Source of the DNA: JAAYZB01 sp937958685
GTDB taxonomy: Bacteria > Bacillota_I > Bacilli_A > Izemoplasmatales > Hujiaoplasmataceae
NCBI GenBank assembly: GCA_036824265.1
Contig: DAITAL010000018.1
Span: 1-22,471 of the forward strand
Length of the DNA: 22,471 bases
Reading direction: 5' to 3'
The notes under the pieces are model-generated. The model saw nothing but the letters and a program-made list of their open reading frames with translations. It was not told the DNA's origin and ran no database searches. How positions within the stretch are numbered: the stretch's first letter is position 1; every line of letters begins with the position of its first letter. Of this stretch, positions 14,548 through 21,671 are shown one piece after another. The position numbers were made by a program, and so were the translations under genes.

Positions 14548-15232
14548 ACTGCTCAGGGAACTCGAATCCCTGTTCAACCTTGATTTTCGCAACAAGGCTT
14601 TGCTCGAGCGCGCTCTGACGCACTCCTCCTATGCCAACGAATTCGGCAGCCCCAGCAACGAGCGGCTGGAGTTCATCGGCGACGCCGTCTTGGATCTCGC
14701 CGTCGGCAAATATCTCTTTCTCCATCTGGACGCGCCCGAGGGTGTCCTCACGAAGAAACGCGCCCAAGAGGTCTGCGAGGGAAGTTTGTACCAGTTTGCC
14801 AAGGCTTTCGACCTTGGCAAATACCTCTTGCTCGGCAAGGGCGAGGAAAAAAGCGGCGGCCGTGACAAACCAGCGATTCTGGCGGATGCCTTCGAAGCGC
14901 TTATCGGGGCGGTATTTCTCGATAAGGGGTTCGAAGAGATCTACAAAATCCTCGACAAGGTCGTTTTTCCCGTGATTTCCAGAACCCTGGACCAGGAAGA
15001 CAACGACTACAAGAGCAAACTTCAGGAATTGGTCCAATCCGACAAGCGCACGCTTTCATATACGATCATCGCCGAATCGGGACCGGCGCACGACCGCAGT
15101 TTCGTTGCCCGCGTCTACATGGATGAGGTGATCATCATGGGCGAAGGCGTCGGCAAAACCAAAAAGGAAGCGGAACAAAATGCCGCGAAGGCGACGCTCG
15201 CCAAACTCGCGGAAGCGAACCCGCAAGACTAG
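14540..15232 (+). CDS. rnc: Ribonuclease III
   Basis: RNase III is a double-strand-specific endoribonuclease that processes rRNA and mRNA. The 230-aa protein carries the signature NERLEFIGDAV (40-50) with E41, E44 and D48, and the second metal-binding pair D116/E119 (DAFEALIGA). A double-stranded RNA-binding domain spans about 155-225. The ATG at 14540 overlaps the end of plsX by eight bases and gives the usual N-terminus; a second ATG four bases on is out of frame. GGCGG (14526-14530) may serve as a weak ribosome binding site, so coupling to plsX translation is likely. Confidence 0.96.
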   Translation: MNELLRELESLFNLDFRNKALLERALTHSSYANEFGSPSNERLEFIGDAVLDLAVGKYLFLHLDAPEGVLTKKRAQEVCEGSLYQFAKAFDLGKYLLLGKGEEKSGGRDKPAILADAFEALIGAVFLDKGFEEIYKILDKVVFPVISRTLDQEDNDYKSKLQELVQSDKRTLSYTIIAESGPAHDRSFVARVYMDEVIIMGEGVGKTKKEAEQNAAKATLAKLAEANPQD

Positions 15233-15247
15233 GAAGGAGAGAATGTG

Positions 15248-15919
15248 ATGGATTACCTACTGGCCAAGAAGTTGCTCGCCGACGGCGTGCTCGATTTCGA
15301 CAGGCTCGTGCTCAAGAACTACAAGGCGATCGGCATGTCCGAACTGGAAGCCTTCATCGTCATCGAACTCAACCAGCAGCAAAAGCTAGGCAACACGTTC
15401 CTGTCCCCGGCCAAACTCGGAAAGAACCTCTCCATCAAGCAGGAGGAGCTCTTGGGGATCTTGGACGATCTCATCAAGCGCAACCTGCTCACCATCCAGA
15501 TCAAGAAGGGCAAAAGCGGCAAGGAGACGGAAATCTTCCTCCTTGACAACATCCTCGAGCGGATCTTCGTCAATTACCAGAACCAGATCAACGATGAACT
15601 GATCAACCAGCCGAAAACCTACGCCACCAACGCCGAGGAGATTGTCGACTTGATCGAGACCCAGTTCCAAAAGCAGATGAAGCCATTGGAAGTCGAACTC
15701 GTGCAAAAATGGCTCGATGAGGACAAATTCGACGTGCTGGACATCAAGAAGGCGCTGCTTGACGCCGTCAAAGCCAATCGCTTTTCCTTAAGTTACGTCG
15801 ACAGCGTGCTCGTCAAGCGCCGCCTCAAGGCGCAAAAAGCCGACGATGTCCGTTATGAGCCGGAGAAGGCGGAACTGCTCAAGGGGATCTTCGACGGATG
15901 GGACAAGAAAAAGGAATGA
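15248..15919 (+). CDS. dnaD: DnaD family primosome protein
   Basis: DnaD helps load the replicative helicase at origins and restart sites in low-GC Firmicutes. The 223-aa protein has an N-terminal winged-helix domain (about 1-105, with FLSPAKLGKNLSIKQEE) and a C-terminal DDBH2 domain (about 125-200). The C-terminal motif reads YVDSVLVKR rather than the more usual form ending in a tryptophan. The ATG at 15248 lies seven bases after AAGGAGA (15234-15240); a GTG three bases upstream is an alternative. It follows rnc by 15 bases and overlaps nth. dnaD-nth is a typical Firmicute pair, though not normally joined to rnc. Confidence 0.88.
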   Translation: MDYLLAKKLLADGVLDFDRLVLKNYKAIGMSELEAFIVIELNQQQKLGNTFLSPAKLGKNLSIKQEELLGILDDLIKRNLLTIQIKKGKSGKETEIFLLDNILERIFVNYQNQINDELINQPKTYATNAEEIVDLIETQFQKQMKPLEVELVQKWLDEDKFDVLDIKKALLDAVKANRFSLSYVDSVLVKRRLKAQKADDVRYEPEKAELLKGIFDGWDKKKE

Positions 15920-16545
15920 AGGACAAGGCGGCCTTCATCCTGCAAGAGGTCAGCAAACTCTATCCTGATGCCGGCTGCGAGCTCAAATACAGCAATGCCA
16001 CGGAGTTGTTGGTTGCGATCATGCTCAGCCAGCAAGCCACGGATATCTCCGTCAACAGCCTGACCAGGACGCTGTTTGCGAAGTATCCCACCCTGGAAGC
16101 CTTCGCCCTGGCGCCGCTATCCCAATTGGAGAGCGATCTGCGCATGATCGGCCTCTTTCGCGCCAAAGCCAAGAACATCAAAGCCACCGCCGCGATCATC
16201 CTGGACAAGCATCATGGCCAAATCCCCGCAACCCAGGAAGACCTCGAAAGCCTTCCCGGTGTCGGCCGGAAGACGGCCAATGTCTATCTCGCGGAATGGC
16301 ACAATTTGCCCCGGATCGCCGTCGACACCCATGTCAAGCGCGTCGCTGGTCGGCTCGGCTTGGCCGATGAGGGCGACACGCCCGCAACTGTCGAGAAACG
16401 GCTGATGGGCCTCTACCCCGAATCCGCCTGGATCCGGCTGCATCATTCCCTGCTTTTTTTCGGCCGCTACTTCTGCAAGGCGAAGAAACCGCAGTGCCGA
16501 AGTTGTCCGCTGATCCAAGTCTGTTTGCATCCCGATCCCCGCTGA
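15916..16545 (+). CDS. nth: Endonuclease III (DNA glycosylase/AP lyase)
   Basis: This base-excision repair enzyme removes oxidised pyrimidines. With the start at 15916 it is 209 aa, close to the usual 211-219. It has a helix-hairpin-helix with catalytic K119 (LPGVGRKTA), catalytic D137 (VDTHVKR), and the 4Fe-4S cluster ligands C187, C194, C197 and C203 in the standard C-x6-C-x2-C-x5-C spacing. The 15916 ATG overlaps the dnaD stop (ATGA). An in-frame ATG at 15898, with AAGGGG at 15881-15886, would add six residues and cannot be excluded. The last codons form the left arm and loop of the following terminator. Confidence 0.95.
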   Translation: MKDKAAFILQEVSKLYPDAGCELKYSNATELLVAIMLSQQATDISVNSLTRTLFAKYPTLEAFALAPLSQLESDLRMIGLFRAKAKNIKATAAIILDKHHGQIPATQEDLESLPGVGRKTANVYLAEWHNLPRIAVDTHVKRVAGRLGLADEGDTPATVEKRLMGLYPESAWIRLHHSLLFFGRYFCKAKKPQCRSCPLIQVCLHPDPR

Positions 16546-16556
16546 TCGGGTTTTTT
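16531..16556 (+). terminator. Terminator after nth
   Basis: The stem CCCGATC/GATCGGG (16531-16537 and 16544-16550) has a six-base loop and six T (16551-16556). The left arm is coding sequence, and the stop codon lies across the loop and right arm. Confidence 0.85.
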
Positions 16557-16623
16557 AATGCCTCGTTCATATAACAATGAATTTTTTCAATATTCTTTTC
16601 TTTTAAATTAGCTGCTTTTTAAT

Positions 16624-16629
16624 TATAAT
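16624..16629 (+). promoter_or_regulatory. Promoter -10 for the XRE regulator
   Basis: A consensus TATAAT lies 46 bases before the start codon, in an AT-rich stretch (16557-16675) unlike the surrounding GC-rich DNA. The -35 position reads TTTTAA, a weak match. Apart from this I see no gene in the stretch. Confidence 0.55.
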
Positions 16630-16675
16630 AGTCTCAATGAAAGATAAATAATTCAAGAAACGCGGGGAGGATATC

Positions 16676-17941
16676 ATGATTCACAGGCTTGAGACCGACA
16701 TGAAGCGGCGCAGGGAGGAAATGTTCCAGTTCTATTACAAAGGCATCGGCATCTCGATCAAAAAGCGCCGGCTGGCGCTCTCGCTGACCCAGGAGGCACT
16801 GGCGAAGGGCATCTGCTCGAACACCTATGTCTCCAAGATCGAAAACAACGCCATCGCCATCAACAGGGAGAATCTGTTTCTGATCATGGAGCGGATGCAG
16901 CTGCCGATCGAGGCGATCGCTTTTCCGGAACGGATGGTCGACATCATGATCGAGTCGTTCCAGTGCTTCATCCGCAAGGATATCGAAAGATACAAAGAGA
17001 TCTATGAGGAAATCGCCACCTATGAGTTCGGCATCCTGATCCAGGTGACCAGGTTCGGTTATCACGTGCTGCTCGGTGACACCGAGGCGGCGCGGCCGCT
17101 CTACAACGAACTTTTCCGCTATTTGAGTTCGCTCGAGCAATACGGACTGATGGTCTTCGTGATCTATGCCTGCTGGTATGATATCCTAAACGCCAACTAC
17201 AGGGGCGCGAAGACGACGCTCGCGATCGCGGGCGACCAGCTCGTCCGCAACCGCGACATGCTGGCGATGTGCCATCTCATCGAATTCATCGTCCATGGCA
17301 GTCTGCACTGTTTCAACGGTGCCAAGACCGCTTACGATCTCGCGAAGACGATGTTTTTGGAAACCAACAATCTCGCCCGCCTGGCGGAAATGCGCACCTA
17401 CGGGCACTTGTTCGCGCTCTATGAGAACAAAGCGGACAGCATCACCTTTGTTTCGGCCGAACTGGCCCAGTTGTCTTCCCTGCAAAGAAACAGGTATTTG
17501 GCGCTGCTCGCCCTTGAGGCGGCCGACCCCGAGATCTACGCCCCCCACTTTGACAAGGATGCGAAGTATTACCAGGACTACCTGTTCATTCTCGCCGTCC
17601 ATTACGCAAAAACCGGCCAGGCCGAGAAACTCGCGGACACAAAAACGGCGCTCTCGGAAAACCACTATCTCCGGAAAGCGCCGCTGGATTATCTCAATCT
17701 GCTGGAGCTGATGCGGGATGAAAAGAGCATGGAATACAAAGATTGCCTCTCGCAGATCGTCCTGCCTTACGTCATCAGGGAACAAAACCTGTACCTGATC
17801 GAGAAAACGACAAGAACGATCGTCGGGATTCTGGAAAAACGCAAGCGCTACAAGGATGCGCTCGCCTACCAGGAGAAGTGCCGCAAGACGATCCAAAAAC
17901 TGAAAGCGTCAAAAAGCGCCGAAGCGGAACCCGCCGACTAG
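16676..17941 (+). CDS. XRE-type helix-turn-helix regulator with TPR-like C-terminal domain
   Basis: This is a predicted cytoplasmic transcription regulator of 421 aa. An XRE/Cro-type helix-turn-helix lies at about 24-77 (LTQEALAKGICSNTYVSKIENN at 38-59). The rest is a long, mostly helical region resembling the TPR repeat domains of Rgg/PlcR-type regulators, which often bind short peptides. It is longer than a typical Rgg (about 280-300 aa). GGGGAGG (16664-16670) sets the ATG at 16676. It has its own promoter, and its stop overlaps that of the opposing Mrp gene. No convincing signalling-peptide gene lies beside it, so its ligand and targets are unknown. Confidence 0.8.
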   Translation: MIHRLETDMKRRREEMFQFYYKGIGISIKKRRLALSLTQEALAKGICSNTYVSKIENNAIAINRENLFLIMERMQLPIEAIAFPERMVDIMIESFQCFIRKDIERYKEIYEEIATYEFGILIQVTRFGYHVLLGDTEAARPLYNELFRYLSSLEQYGLMVFVIYACWYDILNANYRGAKTTLAIAGDQLVRNRDMLAMCHLIEFIVHGSLHCFNGAKTAYDLAKTMFLETNNLARLAEMRTYGHLFALYENKADSITFVSAELAQLSSLQRNRYLALLALEAADPEIYAPHFDKDAKYYQDYLFILAVHYAKTGQAEKLADTKTALSENHYLRKAPLDYLNLLELMRDEKSMEYKDCLSQIVLPYVIREQNLYLIEKTTRTIVGILEKRKRYKDALAYQEKCRKTIQKLKASKSAEAEPAD

Positions 17942-18945
17942 TTGGCGTCATAGGCGCGCATCAGGTTCTTGGCAACCTGCAGGTAAAGGATGCCGATCTT
18001 GTCGGTATTGGCAAAGATGGTGTCGCTCTTGCCGGAAGGGACGCCGATCGGGATTTGCCCGAGGAGCGGCACCAATAGCCGGTCGGCAACCGTCTGGCCG
18101 CCGCCCTTGCCGAAGAGTTCGTGACGGACGCCGTCAACTTCATAAAACGACATGTTCTCGATGACGCCGATCAAGTCCTGATTCAGCGATTTGGCGGCGA
18201 AACCGGCCTTGATCGCGATGTGGGCGGCGTTGGGATGCGGCGTCGTCACGAGCACGACCTTGATGTCGGGCACGAAATTCTTGACATCCATCATCACATC
18301 GCCCGTCCCCGGAGGAAAATCGATGAGCAGGTAGTCGAGTTCTTTGCTCCAAAGGGTGTTGGTGAAGAAAATCTCCAAAACCTTGTTCAGCATCGGCCCC
18401 CGCCACATCAGCGCCCTGTCGGTTTCGACGAAATACTCCGTGGAGACCATTTCGATCCCGTCGACTGCGACGGGATAGATTTTTTCATCGGCGCTGGCCA
18501 AAAGCTCCATGTTGCGGGTGTCGAGGATCTTCGGCATGTTCGCCCCGTAGATGTCGGCATCGAGGATCCCGACTTTTTTGCCGAGCGCCTTGAGCGCATA
18601 GGCGAGATTCGCGGTGACGCTGGATTTGCCGACGCCGCCCTTTCCGGAGACGATGCCGATGATCTTGACGGTCTGCGACAAGGCTTGCGGCCGCACTTGC
18701 TCGTAATCGACGACAAGGCTCTTGAAGCCCAGTTGCTGTTTGATGATCACCGCCAGTTTACGGGTGATCTGCGAAGTGATTTCGGTCTGTTTCTTGCCGA
18801 CTTCGATCAGCAGGACCACCCCGTCTTTTTCGGTGTCGATGCCGATGTGTTTGATGGCTTGGAGATCGGCGAGATTCTTGTCATGGCGGGACGGATCGGT
18901 CACCAGGGCGATCGCGCTGCGGATCTCTTCCAGTCTGTCATTCAT
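17938..18945 (-). CDS. Mrp/NBP35 family P-loop ATPase (iron-sulfur carrier-like)
   Basis: This is a member of the ApbC/Mrp family, which carries iron-sulfur clusters to target proteins. The 335-aa protein has an N-terminal MIP18/DUF59 domain (about 1-85), the deviant Walker A GKGGVGKS (101-108), DADIYGAN (129-136) and DFPPGTGD (209-216). The CxxC motif that usually follows ENMS is absent; the segment reads FYEVDGVRHELFG. The start at 18945 is supported by AAGGG at 18953-18957 on the minus strand; longer in-frame readings run antisense through the PIG-L gene. B. subtilis SalA belongs to the same family, so a regulatory role is also possible. Confidence 0.9.
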   Translation of the reverse strand: MNDRLEEIRSAIALVTDPSRHDKNLADLQAIKHIGIDTEKDGVVLLIEVGKKQTEITSQITRKLAVIIKQQLGFKSLVVDYEQVRPQALSQTVKIIGIVSGKGGVGKSSVTANLAYALKALGKKVGILDADIYGANMPKILDTRNMELLASADEKIYPVAVDGIEMVSTEYFVETDRALMWRGPMLNKVLEIFFTNTLWSKELDYLLIDFPPGTGDVMMDVKNFVPDIKVVLVTTPHPNAAHIAIKAGFAAKSLNQDLIGVIENMSFYEVDGVRHELFGKGGGQTVADRLLVPLLGQIPIGVPSGKSDTIFANTDKIGILYLQVAKNLMRAYDAN

Positions 18946-18981
18946 GGTATATCCCTTCTTTCGGATGCTGTGTCCGTCCTT

Positions 18982-18987
18982 ATTATA
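18982..18987 (-). promoter_or_regulatory. Promoter -10 for the Mrp-family gene
   Basis: On the minus strand a consensus TATAAT lies 36 bases before the start codon, with no clear -35. It shares the divergent intergenic region 18946-19092 with the PIG-L promoter. Confidence 0.5.
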
Positions 18988-19039
18988 ACGCAAAGTCGAG
19001 GTTTGGCCAGCGATTTTATCTCGTTTATCGGTGGCGGTG

Positions 19040-19068
19040 TTTACAGGCTTTTGCTGAGAGTTTATAAT
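19040..19068 (+). promoter_or_regulatory. Promoter for the PIG-L deacetylase gene
   Basis: TTTACA (19040-19045), a 17-base spacer and TATAAT (19063-19068) give a near-consensus promoter 24 bases before the start codon. Confidence 0.8.
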
Positions 19069-19092
19069 TTCTAAGTGAAAGGAGCGATGGAT

Positions 19093-19872
19093 ATGTATCA
19101 GAAACTGCTCAAGGCGGCGCTGCCGCTGCCCAAATTGACCGACGGGGAAAAGTATCTGTTCGTTGCAGCGCATCCTGATGACATCGAGGTCGGCGCCGGC
19201 GGCACGGTCGCCAAACTCGTTTCCCTGGGCAAACGCGTCGATATCGTCGTGATCACGGACGGCGGCTGCGGTTCCAAGGATCTCGCAATTGCCAAAACCG
19301 GACTCGCCGCCATCCGCAAAGCCGAGGCCATCGCAGCCGCCGAAGTCCTGGGGGTCACGAAAATCAGCTTTTTGGCGTATCCCGATGCCGGCGACTACCG
19401 CGCCTATGATGTGGCCAAGGCACTCGCCACCATCATGGTCGAGCTGAATCCGGATTTCGTCCTTGCTCCCGATCCCAAACTGCCCTCGGAAATCCATCCC
19501 GACCATCTCAAGGCAGGTGAGGCGTTGATGACGGCGGTCTTGTTTGCCGGCTATCCGCTTGTCTACCAGGAAAACGTCGGACCGGTGAAGCCGGAACATT
19601 TGTCGCACTTTCGTTTTCGCAACCTCGGTTTCTTTTTCACTCATCGGCCCAACCGCTATCTGACGATCGATCCCAGCCATCGCGAAATCCAGAAGCACGC
19701 GATCATCTGCCACGAGAGCCAGTTCCCCGATCCGGAGGAGCTGAAGCAGATTCTTCTCTATCTGAAGCTTCGCGGACGAAGCTTCGGCTCTTTCGGCAGG
19801 CGCTCAAAAGAGGGCTTTTTTGTCCTGGGAAAGCTGCATGTCCACTGTTATCCGGAAGTCAACCGCTACTGA
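19093..19872 (+). CDS. PIG-L/LmbE family deacetylase
   Basis: This is a zinc-dependent N-acetylglucosamine-type deacetylase of 259 aa. The motif AHPDD (26-30) supplies H27, D29 and D30, and HPDH (135-138) supplies the third metal ligand H138, so the active site looks complete. Family members act on GlcNAc-inositol, GlcNAc-malate (bacillithiol synthesis) or other amino sugars. No bshA or bshC lies nearby, so the substrate is unassigned. The ATG at 19093 is chosen because AAAGGAG (19078-19084) is eight bases upstream; an ATG at 19087 is too close to it. The gene stands alone between two promoters. Confidence 0.9.
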   Translation: MYQKLLKAALPLPKLTDGEKYLFVAAHPDDIEVGAGGTVAKLVSLGKRVDIVVITDGGCGSKDLAIAKTGLAAIRKAEAIAAAEVLGVTKISFLAYPDAGDYRAYDVAKALATIMVELNPDFVLAPDPKLPSEIHPDHLKAGEALMTAVLFAGYPLVYQENVGPVKPEHLSHFRFRNLGFFFTHRPNRYLTIDPSHREIQKHAIICHESQFPDPEELKQILLYLKLRGRSFGSFGRRSKEGFFVLGKLHVHCYPEVNRY

Positions 19873-19882
19873 TTTATTGTGC

Positions 19883-19911
19883 TTGACTTTGCCGGGCAAA
19901 TTCAGTATAAT
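19883..19911 (+). promoter_or_regulatory. Promoter for yceD-rpmF, with a dyad in its spacer
   Basis: TTGACT (19883-19888), a 17-base spacer and TATAAT (19906-19911). The 13-base dyad TTTGCC-G-GGCAAA (19888-19900) overlaps the last -35 base and lies in the spacer. Confidence 0.82.
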
Positions 19912-19936
19912 TGACTTGCTGTGCTGAGGTGATACC

Positions 19937-20413
19937 ATGAAATATACCGTCTCCGAGCTCAGAAAGCATTGCCATACCGACAACCGGATTGCTTACATGT
20001 TTGACGGCAACGAGTATCTGAGCGACGATTACCCAGACGTCGTCAAAACCTCGGCGGTCGTGGTGAACGGCACCTTCATGGTGGATGAACACGCAGACCG
20101 CTTCACATTCGACCTTGAGATTGCCTGCGAGCTGACGATGCTTTGCGCCCTTTCCCTGAAGGAAGTCATCGTCCCCCTCTCCTTCCGAACGACACTGGCG
20201 TTCGCCGACGTTGCCGCTGACGACAGCATCCTCCTGATCGACGGGGTCACGATCGATCTCGATCCGTACATCTGGGCGGAGATCCTCGTGGAAAAACCGA
20301 TGAAGGTCGAAAGCAAGGACGCCCGCAAGCACTACCGGGAAGAAATCGTCACCCTGGATGAAAGCGAAAAACTGGCAGACAATCCCTTTGCCAAACTGAT
20401 CAAGAAAGACTGA
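19937..20413 (+). CDS. YceD family protein (DUF177)
   Basis: This 158-aa cytoplasmic protein belongs to DUF177/YceD, nearly always encoded just before rpmF and thought to act in 23S rRNA or large-subunit biogenesis. The assignment rests on position and on the family pattern: an N-terminal LRKHC region, a central beta-rich part with two cysteines (IACELTMLC, near the usual CxRC-type site) and a C-terminal NPFAKL. GAGGTGAT (19926-19933) precedes the ATG at 19937. It is followed by rpmF after 18 bases on the same transcript. Confidence 0.85.
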   Translation: MKYTVSELRKHCHTDNRIAYMFDGNEYLSDDYPDVVKTSAVVVNGTFMVDEHADRFTFDLEIACELTMLCALSLKEVIVPLSFRTTLAFADVAADDSILLIDGVTIDLDPYIWAEILVEKPMKVESKDARKHYREEIVTLDESEKLADNPFAKLIKKD

Positions 20414-20431
20414 TGTCGAGGAGGTGAAAAC

Positions 20432-20629
20432 ATGGCTGTACCATTTCGGAAAGTAAGTAAATCCGTAAAGAGAAAAAGACGGACGCATTTCAAGCTGAAC
20501 GCCCCCTCGATGGTCGTCTGCCCCAATTGCGGCGAATTGACCTTGGCACATCAGGTCTGCAAAAAGTGCGGATACTACAAGGGCAAACTCGTAGTCGAAC
20601 CCAAACCGGAGAAAACCGAAAAGGAATGA
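20432..20629 (+). CDS. rpmF: 50S ribosomal protein L32
   Basis: This is large-subunit ribosomal protein L32, 65 aa, slightly longer than usual because of a Lys/Glu-rich tail. It begins MAVPFRKVSKSVKRKRRTH and keeps the complete zinc ribbon C30, C33, C43 and C46, so it is the zinc-containing form. GAGGAGGTG (20418-20426) is a strong ribosome binding site. It is the second gene of the yceD-rpmF operon and is followed by a terminator. Confidence 0.97.
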   Translation: MAVPFRKVSKSVKRKRRTHFKLNAPSMVVCPNCGELTLAHQVCKKCGYYKGKLVVEPKPEKTEKE

Positions 20630-20638
20630 AAAGAAAAG

Positions 20639-20669
20639 AAGCGCTGACGGATCAGCGTTTTTCTTTTTA
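20639..20669 (+). terminator. Terminator after rpmF
   Basis: The stem CGCTGA/TCAGCG (20642-20647 and 20652-20657) with a CGGA loop can be extended by flanking A/T pairs. It is followed by the T-rich tract TTTTTCTTTTT (20658-20668). Confidence 0.85.
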
Positions 20670-20678
20670 AGGGATCCA

Positions 20679-20687
20679 TGATATAAT
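20679..20687 (+). promoter_or_regulatory. Extended -10 promoter for rsmH
   Basis: TG (20679-20680), one base, then TATAAT (20682-20687). The -35 position (about 20659-20664) falls in the rpmF terminator's T tract. Transcription would start near 20694, only about ten bases before the rsmH ATG. Confidence 0.6.
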
Positions 20688-20703
20688 ACGAATGGTGATC
20701 TTA

Positions 20704-21627
20704 ATGAATGAACATGTTCCCGTCCTGCTCCAGGAAGCCATCCATTATCTCGATCTTCATGACGATGGCACCTATGTCGATGCGACCCTGGGCGGTGGCG
20801 GCCACAGCGAGGCGATCTTGAGACAACTCCGCAAGGGCAGACTCTTCGCCTTCGACCAGGACGACTATGCGCTCGAGCGGGCTAAAACCAGACTAAAACA
20901 TTTCGACAATGTCGTTTTCATCCGCGACAATTTCCGCAACCTCCGGGCGAGGTTGCAGGAACAAGGCGTCGATAGCGTCGACGGGATCCTCTTCGATCTG
21001 GGTGTCTCCTCATTCCAGTTCGACATCCCCGAAAGGGGTTTCTCCTATCAGTTTGATGCGCCTTTGGACATGCGGATGGATCCATCCGGGGAACTTGACG
21101 CGCGGCAGATTGTCAATGAATATCCGGAGGCCAGGATCAGCGAGATCCTCTTTCGCTACGGCGAGGAACCCTTCGCCCGCAAGATCGCCCGCAAAATCGT
21201 CGAGGCCAGGGCGAAAACCCCGATCGCGACCACCTTCCAGCTCGTGGACACCGTCAAGAGCGCGCTGCCGGAAAAGGTGCTCAGGCAGAAAGGCCACCCC
21301 GCCAAACAGACCTTCCAGGCCTTGAGGATCGCGGTCAACGACGAGCTGCGCGCCCTGGAGGCCGCCTTGCAACAGGCCATCCAGATCCTCAAACCCGCAG
21401 GCAGGCTCGTGACGATCACGTTCCACTCCCTGGAGGACCGCATCTGCAAGACGATCTTCCGCGACTTTGCGACCATCAATGTGCCCAAGGGACTGCCGGT
21501 GCTGATCACGGAAAAACCGGTGCTGAAGTTGCTTACAAAGCATGTCGTGACACCTTCGGAAGCGGAGATTCTGGCCAACAACCGCGCCCACAGCGCCAAA
21601 CTCAGAGCGGTGGAAAAAACCGGCTGA
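20704..21627 (+). CDS. rsmH: 16S rRNA (cytosine1402-N4)-methyltransferase RsmH
   Basis: RsmH adds the N4 methyl group to C1402 of 16S rRNA in the decoding centre. The 307-aa protein begins MNEHVPVLLQEAI, the family N-terminus, with the SAM-binding loop DATLGGGGHS (26-35), FDLGVSS (97-103) and DAPLDMRMD (118-126). The C-terminal HSLEDR and RAHSAKLR motifs are also present. The ATG at 20704 is chosen over 20692 because it gives the conserved start and has GGTG at 20694-20697. It usually heads the division/cell-wall cluster after mraZ, but here neither mraZ nor ftsL and later genes flank it; tRNA genes follow. Confidence 0.96.
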   Translation: MNEHVPVLLQEAIHYLDLHDDGTYVDATLGGGGHSEAILRQLRKGRLFAFDQDDYALERAKTRLKHFDNVVFIRDNFRNLRARLQEQGVDSVDGILFDLGVSSFQFDIPERGFSYQFDAPLDMRMDPSGELDARQIVNEYPEARISEILFRYGEEPFARKIARKIVEARAKTPIATTFQLVDTVKSALPEKVLRQKGHPAKQTFQALRIAVNDELRALEAALQQAIQILKPAGRLVTITFHSLEDRICKTIFRDFATINVPKGLPVLITEKPVLKLLTKHVVTPSEAEILANNRAHSAKLRAVEKTG

Positions 21628-21642
21628 GCCCGTACAATTGTG

Positions 21643-21671
21643 TTGACACCTCATAGGGATTGTGATATCAT
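21643..21671 (+). promoter_or_regulatory. Promoter for the tRNA cluster
   Basis: A consensus TTGACA (21643-21648), a 17-base spacer and TATCAT (21666-21671) with TG one base upstream (21663-21664). The predicted start lies about ten bases before tRNA-Gly. Confidence 0.82.

Noticed and set aside
16577..16606. Nine-residue hydrophobic frame MNFFNILFF before the XRE regulator, considered as a signalling peptide gene
   Set aside because: It has no ribosome binding site, is shorter than known Rgg-linked peptide precursors and lies upstream of the -10 box; an AT-rich chance frame is more likely.
18946..19713. 256-residue N-terminal extension of the Mrp-family gene
   Set aside because: It runs antisense through the PIG-L gene, crosses the Mrp -10 box and is unlike the family; the 335-aa form has a ribosome binding site and the normal N-terminus.
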